NCBI RefSeq assembly: GCF_000156335.1
Contig: NZ_DS999213.1
Span: forward strand, 3,510,491 to 3,574,490
DNA length: 64,000 nucleotides
Source of the DNA: Roseobacter sp. GAI101
GTDB lineage: Bacteria > Pseudomonadota > Alphaproteobacteria > Rhodobacterales > Rhodobacteraceae
Reading direction: 5' to 3'
Under the pieces are notes generated by a model, which saw only the letters and a list, made by a program, of their open reading frames with translations, was not told the origin of the DNA and did no database searches. The position numbers were made by a program, and so were the translations under genes. Position 1 is the first letter of the stretch, and every line of letters starts with the position of its first letter. Below, in pieces: positions 26,184-34,894 of the stretch.

Positions 26184-26912
26184 TCAGGGATGCCGCCGGA
26201 AGGGGGAGGGCGGTTTGACCGGTTTTCCCACTGCGCTGGCAGCCGCCTTGCTTTCTGCGGCCCATATCACCGGATGACCTTCCATTTCCTGCAGTGCAAC
26301 AAGGTACTCCCAAATCTGGTTGCAGGACGCTTCCAATTCTTCCGCCGTGCCCCCTGGTTTTCCAGCATCCTCGCGCCGTAAATCGCGGATTTGACGCAGC
26401 ATGCGGCTGACCATCGGCTTCAGGTCCAAGGCGCATTCGCGGGCAAAGTTGCGCAGCACACCGTCTTGTGCCGGTGCGGCGAGGCCCAGACGTTTTGTTG
26501 AGCAGTTCAGCGCGTTGGTGACGGCGCGTTTGAACGCGATCTTGGTCAAGGTCTCTTTCGGGATGTAGTCGCTGCACCCGGCATCCATGGCCGCGATGGC
26601 AATATCATCCCGCCCCATGCCGGTGATCAGGATTGTGGCAGCCGTGCAATTGCGCGGCGACAGGCGGATCAGTTCCAGCGCGTCAAGTCCCGTGCCGTCG
26701 GGCAGGCCATAATCGACGAAGATCAAATCGAACGTATCGGTTTCAAGGATTGCCACAAGTTCTGCCAGTGAAGCGACATTCGAGACATCGAAGCGGGTTT
26801 TCAGCCCGGAACACAAGCGCCCAAGGCGGTGGCGGTCAAACCGTTCGTCGTCCAGAACCAGGGCGCGTGCCTGATCCGGTAGCGGCCCGGTGATCGTTTT
26901 ATGCTGGAACAT
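26184..26912 (-). CDS. Response regulator receiver protein without DNA-binding domain
   Basis: A 242-residue protein with one receiver domain (about 15-135). The acidic pocket is D21/D22, the phospho-acceptor is D67 in FVDYGLPDG, T97 lies in ITGMG and K119 in IPKE, so it should be phosphorylatable. The remaining 105 residues are predicted helical and contain no recognisable output domain; they may bind a partner. No histidine kinase gene is adjacent. It is encoded opposite to its neighbours, between metK and trmB. Confidence 0.85.
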   Translation of the reverse strand: MFQHKTITGPLPDQARALVLDDERFDRHRLGRLCSGLKTRFDVSNVASLAELVAILETDTFDLIFVDYGLPDGTGLDALELIRLSPRNCTAATILITGMGRDDIAIAAMDAGCSDYIPKETLTKIAFKRAVTNALNCSTKRLGLAAPAQDGVLRNFARECALDLKPMVSRMLRQIRDLRREDAGKPGGTAEELEASCNQIWEYLVALQEMEGHPVIWAAESKAAASAVGKPVKPPSPFRRHP

Positions 26913-27023
26913 GGTCGCTTGGCCTTCATGTGCAATGGATGACGAGACCCTTGCACCGGCAGCTTAAGGTCGGATTAACGCGAGCCGTTGCGCCTGTTCC
27001 TGTGTCACGCTAAAGGCAAGTGC

Positions 27024-27725
27024 ATGACAGATCCCATACGCCCCCGCCGCAACTTTTATGGCCGCCTCAAAGGCAAGTCCCTCAAGCAAAGCCAAAAAGG
27101 CTATATCGAGGAAGACCTGGAGGCCTTATCCCCCGGTCCCGTGGATTGGGAGGCCAATCCATCGCGCGTGCCGCTTGATCTTGACGGGCTGTTCGATGGC
27201 AAGCCCGTATGGCTCGAGATCGGGTTTGGCGGTGGCGAGCATATGGTGCATCAGGCCGCGCAGAATCCGGATGTGGGCATCATTGGCTGCGAACCCTATA
27301 TCAACGGTGTCGCGATGCTGCTGGGCAAGATCCGCAAAGCCGGCGTCAAGAACGTGGCGATACACCCTGGCGACGCCCGCGATATCTTTGATGTCCTGCC
27401 CGAGGCGTCGATCGACCGGGCGTTTCTGCTTTATCCTGATCCATGGCCAAAGACGCGGCACCACCGTCGGCGTTTCGTGACACCCGAACATCTTGAGCCG
27501 CTGGTGCGTGTGCTCAAACCCGGTGCGGTTTTTCGGGTGGCCACGGATATCGAGGACTACGTGCGCCAGACACTGGAGCAGGTGCCGCGCCATGGGTTCG
27601 ACTGGCTGGCCGAGGGTCCGTCGGATTGGAAAGAACCCTGGGGCGACTGGATTTCCACCCGCTACGAGCAAAAGGCCCTGCGCGAAGGCCGGGTCCCGCA
27701 TTATCTGACGTTTCGAAAGCGCTGA
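27024..27725 (+). CDS. trmB: tRNA (guanine-N7)-methyltransferase TrmB
   Basis: A 233-residue class I methyltransferase that makes m7G46 in the variable loop of tRNA. Family features are RRNFYGRLKGK at the N-terminus, the SAM-binding LEIGFGGGEH and the catalytic/tRNA segment YPDPWPKTRHHRRRF. The ATG at 27024 follows AAAGGCAAGTGC. A dispersed gene-end repeat follows the stop. Confidence 0.95.
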   Translation: MTDPIRPRRNFYGRLKGKSLKQSQKGYIEEDLEALSPGPVDWEANPSRVPLDLDGLFDGKPVWLEIGFGGGEHMVHQAAQNPDVGIIGCEPYINGVAMLLGKIRKAGVKNVAIHPGDARDIFDVLPEASIDRAFLLYPDPWPKTRHHRRRFVTPEHLEPLVRVLKPGAVFRVATDIEDYVRQTLEQVPRHGFDWLAEGPSDWKEPWGDWISTRYEQKALREGRVPHYLTFRKR

Positions 27726-27730
27726 CAGGG

Positions 27731-27786
27731 CTGCGCCGGGGGCTGATTGCCCCCGGACCCCCATGGATATTTATGAGCCAGAGAAG
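27731..27786 (-). repeat. Dispersed gene-end repeat, copy D
   Basis: Read on the minus strand it runs CTTCTCTGGCT, AAATATCC, GGGGGTCCGGGGGC and closes with a CCGGGGGC/GCCCCCGG hairpin (27736-27743 with 27749-27756). It lies between trmB and aroA in the opposite orientation to copies A and B. Confidence 0.65.
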
Positions 27787-27859
27787 ATAGGCCCCTTGTC
27801 ATGGACGAGGGGCGCGGGCTGGTTTATGAAACGTTTAAGAATTCAGCTTGAGGTTAATC

Positions 27860-29212
27860 ATGTCCAGCCACGCCACGCCCATCCCGATGACTTCCGCCGC
27901 TTGTGGGCCCTTGAGCGGCGTGGCGCAGGTGCCGGGGGACAAGTCGATCTCGCACCGGTCCCTGATCCTGGGCGCGATGTGTGTGGGCAAAACCACGATC
28001 AGCGGATTGCTTGAAGGTGATGATGTTCTGGATACGGCCCGTGCGATGCGGGCGTTCGGGGCCGAGGTTACGGATCTGGGGGACGGCAACTGGTCGGTGC
28101 ACGGCGTTGGTGTCGGCGGGTTTGCCGAACCTGACGGTGTGATTGATTGCGGGAACTCCGGCACCGGTGTGCGGTTGATCATGGGGGCGATGGCGACATC
28201 GCCGATCACCGCGACCTTTACCGGTGATGCCAGCCTGAACGGCCGGCCCATGGCGCGGGTCACCGATCCGCTGGCTTTGTTCGGAACCCAGTCGGTGGGG
28301 CGCAAGGGCGGGCGATTGCCGATGACGATCGTAGGCGCAGCTGATCCCGTGCCGGTGCGCTACGTGGTGCCTGTGCCTTCGGCTCAGGTCAAATCGGCGG
28401 TGCTGCTGGCGGGGCTGAATGCGCCGGGGCAGACCGTGGTGATCGAGGCCGAGGCGACGCGCGACCATACAGAACGGATGTTGGCGGGCTTCGGGGCCAA
28501 GATTACGGTCAAGGATACGGATGAGGGCCGCATTATCACCTTGACGGGGCAGCCGGAGTTGCAAGCCCAGCATGTGGACGTGCCGCGCGATCCGTCATCG
28601 GCGGCGTTTCCCGTCTGTGCGGCATTGATTGTGCCCGGATCGGATGTTCTGGTGCCGGGGATCGGCCTGAACCCGACGCGGGCGGGGCTGTTTACAACGC
28701 TGCGCGAGATGGGCGCGGACCTGACCTATGAGAATGAGCGCACTGAGGGCGGCGAGCCAGTCGCCGATCTGCGGGCCAGATTTTCGCCTGATATGAAGGG
28801 GATAGAGGTTCCGCCAGCGCGCGCTGCATCTATGATCGACGAATATCCGGTGCTGTCCGTGGTGGCGTCTTTTGCTCAGGGCCAGACCATGATGCGCGGC
28901 GTCAAGGAGTTGCGCGTCAAGGAAAGCGACCGCATTGATGCGATGGCCAAGGGGTTGCGCGCCAACGGGGTCGAGGTTGACGAAGGCCCCGATTGGTGGG
29001 CCGTTACGGGGTTGGGGCATGGCAACGTGCCGGGCGGTGCGACCTGCGCCAGCCAGTTGGACCACCGGATCGCGATGTCCTTCATGATCATGGGGATGGC
29101 CGCGAATGCGCCGGTCAGCGTTGACGACGGTGCGCCAATCACCACGTCTTTCCCGATATTCGAGCCGCTGATGGCGCAGCTTGGGGCAAAGGTCACGCGG
29201 GGGGCACTATAA
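27860..29212 (+). CDS. aroA: 3-phosphoshikimate 1-carboxyvinyltransferase AroA, class II-like
   Basis: A 450-residue EPSP synthase, joining shikimate-3-phosphate and phosphoenolpyruvate on the way to chorismate. [33 protein letters not shown] and ELRVKESDR are conserved. Much of the sequence (for example [19 protein letters not shown]) follows the class II type represented by Agrobacterium CP4. At the residue where CP4 has Ala100, this protein has Gly101 in CGNSGTG, the state found in glyphosate-sensitive class I enzymes. The ATG at 27860 follows GAGG. Its stop overlaps the cmk start (TAATG). Confidence 0.95.
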   Translation: MSSHATPIPMTSAACGPLSGVAQVPGDKSISHRSLILGAMCVGKTTISGLLEGDDVLDTARAMRAFGAEVTDLGDGNWSVHGVGVGGFAEPDGVIDCGNSGTGVRLIMGAMATSPITATFTGDASLNGRPMARVTDPLALFGTQSVGRKGGRLPMTIVGAADPVPVRYVVPVPSAQVKSAVLLAGLNAPGQTVVIEAEATRDHTERMLAGFGAKITVKDTDEGRIITLTGQPELQAQHVDVPRDPSSAAFPVCAALIVPGSDVLVPGIGLNPTRAGLFTTLREMGADLTYENERTEGGEPVADLRARFSPDMKGIEVPPARAASMIDEYPVLSVVASFAQGQTMMRGVKELRVKESDRIDAMAKGLRANGVEVDEGPDWWAVTGLGHGNVPGGATCASQLDHRIAMSFMIMGMAANAPVSVDDGAPITTSFPIFEPLMAQLGAKVTRGAL

Positions 29213-29826
29213 TGATGGGGTTTACTGTCGCGATTGACGGGCCTGCAGCCGCTGGTAAGGGCACTGTGTCGCGGGCCGTGGCCCGGCATTTCGGCTTTGC
29301 CCATCTGGACACCGGCTTGTTGTACCGCGCGGTCGGGGCGAAAGTCCTTGAAGGGATGACCCCGGAGGAGGCGGCGGAGACGTTGCAGGCCGCTGATCTT
29401 GAGAATGAAGACTTGCGCTCCAACGCCGTCGCAGAGGCCGCGAGCCGGGCTGCGGCGATCCCTGCCGTGCGCGCCGCCTTGGTCGATTTCCAGCGCAGCT
29501 TTGCCATGCGGGCAGGGGGGGCCGTGCTGGACGGGCGTGACATCGGCACGGTGATCTGCCCTGATGCGCAGGTCAAACTGTTCATCACCGCAACGCCCGA
29601 AGTGCGCGCCGCGCGGCGCCATGCGGAGCTGCGGGCAAAGGGTGAAGACGTGACGCTGGGGCAGGTTCTGGCGGACGTCGAAGCGCGCGATGCACGCGAC
29701 AGTTCGCGGGCCGAAGCCCCCTTGAAACCCGCCCCGGATGCCGAGGAAATGGACACGTCGACGATGGACATCGATGCAGCCGTGGCCCGCGCGATCGCCT
29801 TGATCACGCTGCGGCGCGAAGCCTGA
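29212..29826 (+). CDS. cmk: Cytidylate kinase Cmk
   Basis: A 204-residue nucleoside monophosphate kinase that phosphorylates CMP and dCMP. The P-loop is [10 protein letters not shown], the CMP site includes DTGLLYRA and LDGRDIGTV, and the lid Arg region reads [12 protein letters not shown]. It is coupled to aroA through a one-base overlap; a second ATG three bases on (29215) is an alternative start. In many relatives rpsA follows directly; here a rhodanese gene lies between. Confidence 0.95.
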   Translation: MMGFTVAIDGPAAAGKGTVSRAVARHFGFAHLDTGLLYRAVGAKVLEGMTPEEAAETLQAADLENEDLRSNAVAEAASRAAAIPAVRAALVDFQRSFAMRAGGAVLDGRDIGTVICPDAQVKLFITATPEVRAARRHAELRAKGEDVTLGQVLADVEARDARDSSRAEAPLKPAPDAEEMDTSTMDIDAAVARAIALITLRREA

Positions 29827-29965
29827 GGGCGCAAATAACCGCCGAGAATTTCGGGGGCCTTTTCGCCGCTCGATGGAACCGTATGGACAGCCGCTGCGTT
29901 TGTAATTAAGACCGCGCGTTTCCTGACGGGCGGCACTGGCAATTCCTGATAAGAGGATCAATATC

Positions 29966-30343
29966 GTGAAAACTGCACAAGATTATCTGGACGAAGCAAA
30001 CGCCGTCGTTCCAAAGATGGACGTAAAAGACGCAATCGAGAAGCATGCCACCAGAAACGGTGTTTTTATCGACGTGCGCGATACGGCTGCGATTGCCGAA
30101 AGCGGCACGATCAAGGGCGCACACCGTGTGCCACGCGGCATGATCGAATTCCGTGCCGACCCCAAGGTCGAGGCGATGTACAACCCGATCTTTCAAAAAG
30201 ACGCCGAAATCTATCTGATTTGCGGCGCGGGCGGTCAGGCCGCACTGTCGGGCAAGACGCTGCACGACATGGGCTATACCAACGTGACGAACATTGGCGG
30301 TTTTCCGGGTTGGAAAGATGCGGGTGGCCCGACAGAGGCCTGA
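29966..30343 (+). CDS. Single-domain rhodanese-like sulfurtransferase
   Basis: A 125-residue rhodanese domain. The active-site Cys is C86 in ICGAGGQAAL, so it can carry a persulfide; the preceding IDVRD strand is typical. There is no signal peptide, so it is cytoplasmic. Rhodaneses hand sulfur to acceptors such as cyanide, thioredoxin or tRNA-thiolation enzymes; the partner here is unknown. GTG start with AGAGGA upstream. It lies between cmk and rpsA, with a terminator after it. Confidence 0.85.
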   Translation: MKTAQDYLDEANAVVPKMDVKDAIEKHATRNGVFIDVRDTAAIAESGTIKGAHRVPRGMIEFRADPKVEAMYNPIFQKDAEIYLICGAGGQAALSGKTLHDMGYTNVTNIGGFPGWKDAGGPTEA

Positions 30344-30410
30344 GCGGTCCCGTCAGTCTTGATGCTTTGAGAAAAGCACTGAAATGTCCGCTATCTTGAA
30401 TCTGTTATAA

Positions 30411-30445
30411 GCGCCTCCAGAGTTTCTCTGGGGGCGTTTTGTTTT
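30411..30445 (+). terminator. Rho-independent terminator after the rhodanese gene
   Basis: A 12-bp stem (30411-30422 with 30426-30437, allowing G-T pairs), a TTT loop and the tail TTTGTTTT. It separates the upstream genes from the rpsA leader, so rpsA must have its own promoter. Confidence 0.88.
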
Positions 30446-30794
30446 GGGCGCTTGGGACATTCGATTTTGCCAGAAAGCCTGTCGGAAAATCGTCGGGCAG
30501 TCCGAAACGGTGGCGACGTCGTGACCTAAATTGACCCCACCCGGATGGGACATGCAGCAATCCCGACAGCGTTGGCCTGTCCGTTCGGCCTATTGCGCCG
30601 CGCGTTCAAATCCCCTATAGCGACGTCAGTCTAAGGGGCGGATACAGCTTCGGGCGTGATATAACAGGCTGGGTCGGATTCATCCGGCCCTCTTTATTTG
30701 CGTACCGATGCCAAGTCCCAGGCGATTTTAATCACAGACCGGCGGAGACAACCGCGCGGCCAGAAACCAAATGCTAAAGGAAACGTGAAGCTAC
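30446..30794 (+). promoter_or_regulatory. rpsA promoter and leader with a terminator-like hairpin
   Basis: No gene is visible in this 349-base stretch. A candidate promoter is TTGCGC (30593-30598) and TATAGC (30616-30621) with 17-base spacing, giving a leader of about 165 bases. Within the leader, GGGTCGGAT (30671-30679) pairs with ATCCGGCCC (30682-30690) and is followed by TCTTTATTT, like an attenuator. S1 is autoregulated at the level of translation in enterobacteria; an equivalent here is inference. Confidence 0.45.
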
Positions 30795-32471
30795 ATGGCT
30801 ATGAACTCAATGGAAGACTTCGAAGCACTTTTGGAAGAAAGCTTTGAAATGGACACGCCCGAAGAGGGCTCAGTTGTCAAAGGTAAGGTTATCGCGATCG
30901 AAGCGGGCCAGGCCATTATCGACGTAGGCTACAAGATGGAAGGCCGCGTCGAGTTGAAAGAATTTGCCGAACCAGGCGAAGCTCCTAAAGTTGCAGTAGG
31001 CGACGAAGTCGAAGTGTTCCTTCGTCAGGTCGAAAACTCCCGTGGCGAAGCCGTCATCTCCCGCGAGATGGCACGCCGTGAGGAAGCTTGGGACCGTCTG
31101 GAAAAAGCCTATGCCGCAGAAGAGCGCGTTGAAGGCGCAATCTTTGGCCGTGTCAAAGGTGGCTTTACCGTTGATCTGGGCGGCGCTGTCGCGTTCCTTC
31201 CCGGTTCTCAGGTTGATGTGCGCCCCGTGCGCGATGCCGGCCCGTTGATGGGTCTGAAGCAGCCGTTCCAGGTTCTGAAAATGGACCGTCGTCGTGGCAA
31301 CATCGTTGTCTCGCGTCGTGCGATCCTTGAAGAATCCCGTGCCGAACAGCGTGCCGAAGTGATTGGCAACCTGACCGAAGGTCAGGAAGTTGACGGCGTG
31401 GTCAAGAACATCACCGAATACGGTGCGTTCGTTGATCTGGGCGGCGTTGATGGCTTGCTGCACGTTACCGACATGGCATGGCGTCGTGTGAACCACCCTT
31501 CCGAGATCCTGACAATTGGCGAGACCATCAAGGTCCAAGTCATCAAGATCAACAAAGAGACACACCGCATTTCCTTGGGCATGAAGCAGTTGCAGGAAGA
31601 TCCATGGGATCTGGTTGCCGCCAAGTACCCGCTGGAATCCTCGCACACCGGTCGCGTCACAAACATCACCGATTACGGTGCATTTGTTGAGCTCGAGCCC
31701 GGCGTTGAAGGTCTGGTGCACGTGTCCGAGATGTCCTGGACCAAGAAGAACGTACACCCTGGCAAGATCGTTTCCACCAGCCAGGAAGTCGAAGTCATGG
31801 TTCTGGAAATCGATGGTGCCAAGCGCCGCGTTTCCCTTGGTCTCAAGCAGACCATGCGCAACCCATGGGAAGTGTTTGCAGAAACACACCCTGAAGGCAC
31901 TGAAGTCGAAGGCGAAGTCAAAAACATCACCGAATTCGGTCTGTTTGTTGGTCTGCCAGGCGACATCGACGGCATGGTTCACCTGTCCGACCTGTCTTGG
32001 GACGAGCGTGGCGAAGACGCCATCCAGAACTACCGCAAGGGCGACATCGTTCAGGCCGTGGTCTCCGAAGTTGACGTTGAGAAAGAGCGCATCAGCCTCT
32101 CGATCAAAGGCGTCGGCGGTGACAAGTTCGCCGAAGCAGTGGGCGGCGTTAAGCGCGGTTCCGTTGTGACTGTGACCGTGACATCCATCGAAGACGGTGG
32201 CATCGAAGTCGAATATGAAGGCATGAAAGCCTTCATCCGTCGCTCCGATCTGTCGCGTGACCGTGCCGAACAGCGCCCCGAGCGTTTCTCGGTTGGTGAC
32301 AAGGTCGATGTCCGCATCACCAACGTCGATACCAAAGCGCACCGTCTGGGCGTGTCGATCAAGGCACGTGAAATCGCTGAAGAAAAAGAAGCAGTCGAGC
32401 AGTACGGCTCGTCCGACTCCGGCGCATCCTTGGGTGATATCCTTGGTGCCGCACTGAAGGGCGACGACTGA
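30795..32471 (+). CDS. rpsA: 30S ribosomal protein S1
   Basis: A 558-residue protein with six S1/OB-fold RNA-binding repeats at roughly 28-95, 112-178, 198-266, 283-353, 370-440 and 455-525, for example NITEYGAFVDLGG and NITDYGAFVELEPG. S1 unfolds mRNA leaders and brings them to the 30S subunit. The acidic start EDFEALLEESF is typical. Codon use is strongly adapted, as for highly expressed genes. The ATG at 30795 is 13 bases from AAAGGA, longer than usual; ATG codons at 30801 and 30810 are alternatives. Confidence 0.97.
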   Translation: MAMNSMEDFEALLEESFEMDTPEEGSVVKGKVIAIEAGQAIIDVGYKMEGRVELKEFAEPGEAPKVAVGDEVEVFLRQVENSRGEAVISREMARREEAWDRLEKAYAAEERVEGAIFGRVKGGFTVDLGGAVAFLPGSQVDVRPVRDAGPLMGLKQPFQVLKMDRRRGNIVVSRRAILEESRAEQRAEVIGNLTEGQEVDGVVKNITEYGAFVDLGGVDGLLHVTDMAWRRVNHPSEILTIGETIKVQVIKINKETHRISLGMKQLQEDPWDLVAAKYPLESSHTGRVTNITDYGAFVELEPGVEGLVHVSEMSWTKKNVHPGKIVSTSQEVEVMVLEIDGAKRRVSLGLKQTMRNPWEVFAETHPEGTEVEGEVKNITEFGLFVGLPGDIDGMVHLSDLSWDERGEDAIQNYRKGDIVQAVVSEVDVEKERISLSIKGVGGDKFAEAVGGVKRGSVVTVTVTSIEDGGIEVEYEGMKAFIRRSDLSRDRAEQRPERFSVGDKVDVRITNVDTKAHRLGVSIKAREIAEEKEAVEQYGSSDSGASLGDILGAALKGDD

Positions 32472-32498
32472 ACCTGACCGTTTAGGCAGCTAGATAAG

Positions 32499-32532
32499 AA
32501 GGCCCCGCGGTGCACACTGCGGGGCCTTTTTT
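32499..32532 (+). terminator. Rho-independent terminator of rpsA
   Basis: GGCCCCGC (32501-32508) pairs with GCGGGGCC (32519-32526), extended by AA/TT, and runs into six Ts. Confidence 0.92.
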
Positions 32533-32746
32533 GTGCGAATCGTAGGCCCCCAAAGGCCTGCGCAATTTGACGCCGAACAAGTTTTGCCAAGCGAAACAGC
32601 GCCGATGCTGGAAAATATGACTGGAAAACAGCGACTTCCCCCGTCTAAAAGTGAGGGATACGGATTTGAATGACTTCCCGTATGCGTTCGACTTGTTATA
32701 GTCGTGTAAATAAAACTGTTAAAAACATCTCGGGGGAGAGGTCAGA

Positions 32747-33031
32747 ATGATCCGGTCGGAACTAATCCAGAAGATCGCCGATGATAATCCACATCTTTAT
32801 CAGCGCGATGTTGAGCGTATCGTAAATACCATCTTCGAAGAGATCACTAGTGCCATGTCTGCTGGTGATCGTGTCGAATTGCGCGGGTTCGGTGCATTTT
32901 CCGTCAAGAAACGTGACTCACGGGTGGGCCGGAACCCTCGCACTGGTGAAACAGTTCATGTAGAAGAGAAGCATGTGCCGTTCTTCAAGACCGGTAAATT
33001 GCTTCGTGATCGTCTGAACGGGAATTCCTAA
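32747..33031 (+). CDS. ihfB: Integration host factor subunit beta
   Basis: A 94-residue HU/IHF-family protein. IHF beta pairs with IHF alpha to bend DNA at specific sites. The DNA-intercalating arm has [10 protein letters not shown] with the conserved Pro, and [19 protein letters not shown] is typical of the beta chain. GGGGGAGAGG precedes the ATG. The 214 bases before it contain no gene; I saw no clear promoter there. Its stop overlaps the lapA start. Confidence 0.95.
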   Translation: MIRSELIQKIADDNPHLYQRDVERIVNTIFEEITSAMSAGDRVELRGFGAFSVKKRDSRVGRNPRTGETVHVEEKHVPFFKTGKLLRDRLNGNS

Positions 33032-33381
33032 TGCGTTATGTCCGCTACCTCTGCATCGCTGTTTTCGCTGTGGCATTGATTGCCGTCGCTTTGGCCAACA
33101 GGTCCATGGTGTCGCTCAAGATCTTGCCAAACGAGGTGTCGGGCTTTTTCGCATTGAACCCTGAACTACGGATGCCGTTGTTCGTCGTTATCCTGGGCAG
33201 CATCATCGCCGGCCTTTTGATCGGTTTCGTCTGGGAATGGATCCGCGAATATGGCCAGCGTGCCGAAGCCGCGCGTCAAGCCCGCGAAATGCGTCGGCTT
33301 GAGCGTGAAGTCGCACGGTTGAAGGGCGAAAAGCACAAGGGCCAGGACGAGGTTCTGGCGCTTTTGGACCAAGCCAGCTAA
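33031..33381 (+). CDS. LapA-domain (DUF1049) membrane protein
   Basis: A 116-residue inner-membrane protein with two transmembrane helices (about 5-22 and 47-68) and a cytoplasmic helical/coiled-coil tail rich in Arg and Glu (about 75-105). This is the LapA/YciS layout, implicated in control of lipopolysaccharide assembly through LpxC turnover in E. coli. It follows ihfB with TAATG overlap, the common alphaproteobacterial order. Confidence 0.85.
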   Translation: MRYVRYLCIAVFAVALIAVALANRSMVSLKILPNEVSGFFALNPELRMPLFVVILGSIIAGLLIGFVWEWIREYGQRAEAARQAREMRRLEREVARLKGEKHKGQDEVLALLDQAS

Positions 33382-33419
33382 GTACCTGCAGGCAGTCACT
33401 GCCCAAGGAACCTTGCCTG

Positions 33420-34064
33420 ATGCCTTCTGACATACATGTGAAATTCTGCGGTTTGCGCAGCATCGCCGACATTGATGCCGCAGCTCAGGCTGGTGCGCGC
33501 TACGTCGGATTTGTATTTTTCGCCAAATCCCCTCGTAACGTGACGCTGGAAGAAGCCGCGACACTTGCGCTTGAGGTGCCGCAGGGCATCTGCAAGGTCG
33601 CGCTGACAGTGAATGCCGATGATGCGTTTCTGGATGCGCTGACCGCCACCGTGGCAATAGATATGCTGCAATTGCACGGGCACGAGACGCCGGAGCGGGT
33701 GGCCGAGGTCAAGGCGCGCTATGGCCTGCCGGTGATGAAGGCCGTGGGCGTTGCAGATGCAAGCGACCTGCCGCAGCTGGAGACCTATATGCGCGTCGCG
33801 GATCAAATACTGGTCGATGCCAAGCCGCCCAAGGGCGCTGATCTGCCCGGCGGCAATGGGCTGGCCTTTGACTGGCGGCTGATTGCGGGGCGGCGGTGGC
33901 CAAAGCCCTGGATGCTCGCAGGCGGCCTGACCCCCGAGAACGTAGCCGAGGCCGCGCGCATGACAGGCGCGCGTCAGGTCGATGTGTCATCCGGCGTCGA
34001 AGCCACAGCGGGCGTCAAGGACGCGGCGCTGATCGCGGCCTTTGGGAAGGCCGCGAAAGCCTAG
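33420..34064 (+). CDS. trpF: Phosphoribosylanthranilate isomerase TrpF
   Basis: A 214-residue TIM barrel that converts N-(5-phosphoribosyl)anthranilate to CdRP in tryptophan synthesis. KFCGLR (catalytic Cys) opens the barrel, [14 protein letters not shown] follows, and [10 protein letters not shown] and VDVSSGVE give the phosphate site. The usual next gene trpB is absent; instead kdsA converges, and the two stops share the tetranucleotide CTAG. Confidence 0.95.
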   Translation: MPSDIHVKFCGLRSIADIDAAAQAGARYVGFVFFAKSPRNVTLEEAATLALEVPQGICKVALTVNADDAFLDALTATVAIDMLQLHGHETPERVAEVKARYGLPVMKAVGVADASDLPQLETYMRVADQILVDAKPPKGADLPGGNGLAFDWRLIAGRRWPKPWMLAGGLTPENVAEAARMTGARQVDVSSGVEATAGVKDAALIAAFGKAAKA

Positions 34065-34894
34065 ATCGACATCGGGTATTTCTTGGCCAAGGCATCGAAT
34101 TCCATCAGCGAAGCAATCAACGCGGGCATTTGATCCAGATGGATCATGTTCGGCCCGTCCGATGGCGCATTGTCGGGGTCCTCGTGGGTTTCGATGAAAA
34201 CGGCCCCCACGCCAATCGCAACGGCCGCACGTGCCATGACGGGGGCGAATTCACGTTGCCCGCCGCTGGATCCGCCCATGCCACCGGGTTGTTGCACGGA
34301 ATGGGTCGCGTCCATCACCACGGGATAGCCGGTCTTGGCCATTTGCGGTAGGCTGCGCATGTCGGCCACCAAGGTATTATATCCAAAGGACGTGCCGCGT
34401 TCGGTCAGCAAAATGCGCTTGTTGCCGGTTGATTCAATTTTGGACACCACATTGGCCATGTCCCAAGGGGCCAGGAACTGGCCTTTCTTCACGTTCACAA
34501 CCTTGCCCGTGTTTCCGGCTGCCAGAAGCATGTCGGTTTGGCGGCACAGGAACGCGGGGATTTGGAGAATATCCACTGCCTCGGCGGCAATTGCGCATTG
34601 CGCTTCGGTGTGGACGTCGGTCAGCACCGGCACGCCGATGGACTTGCCCACCGATTGCAGCACGGCCAGACCTTCGTCGATGCCAAGACCACGTTTGCCC
34701 GACAGCGACGTGCGGTTGGCCTTGTCATAGCTGGCCTTGAACACGAATTGCGCGCCTGCTGCATCGCAGGCTTCCTTCATCTGGCCCGCGATCATCTGCG
34801 CGTGGGTTTCGCTTTCCAGCTGGCAGGGGCCCGCGATCACCGTCAACGGACGATCAATTCCGATAACGACATTTCCGACGGCGACTTGGATCAT
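34061..34894 (-). CDS. kdsA: 3-deoxy-8-phosphooctulonate synthase KdsA, metal-dependent type
   Basis: A 277-residue TIM-barrel enzyme condensing arabinose-5-phosphate with phosphoenolpyruvate to KDO-8-phosphate, for lipid A core or capsule [12 protein letters not shown] carries C24, the metal ligand of class II (metal-dependent) enzymes; metal-independent enzymes have Asn there. [12 protein letters not shown] and [11 protein letters not shown] are also conserved. It starts 4 bases inside the capsule-export gene end, so it is translated with the export operon. Confidence 0.95.
   Translation of the reverse strand: MIQVAVGNVVIGIDRPLTVIAGPCQLESETHAQMIAGQMKEACDAAGAQFVFKASYDKANRTSLSGKRGLGIDEGLAVLQSVGKSIGVPVLTDVHTEAQCAIAAEAVDILQIPAFLCRQTDMLLAAGNTGKVVNVKKGQFLAPWDMANVVSKIESTGNKRILLTERGTSFGYNTLVADMRSLPQMAKTGYPVVMDATHSVQQPGGMGGSSGGQREFAPVMARAAVAIGVGAVFIETHEDPDNAPSDGPNMIHLDQMPALIASLMEFDALAKKYPMSI

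Noticed and set aside
28876-29961. Minus-strand open frames opposite aroA and cmk
   Set aside because: They cover two coupled genes with clear motifs and show only Arg/Ala/Gly-rich sequence.
30600-30625. T-loop-like GTTCAAATC, possible tRNA
   Set aside because: No complementary T-stem, acceptor stem or anticodon arm can be drawn around it.
30870-32342. 490-codon minus-strand open frame opposite rpsA
   Set aside because: It mirrors the repeats of S1 and has no recognisable domain or ribosome site; it is a by-product of the codon use of rpsA.
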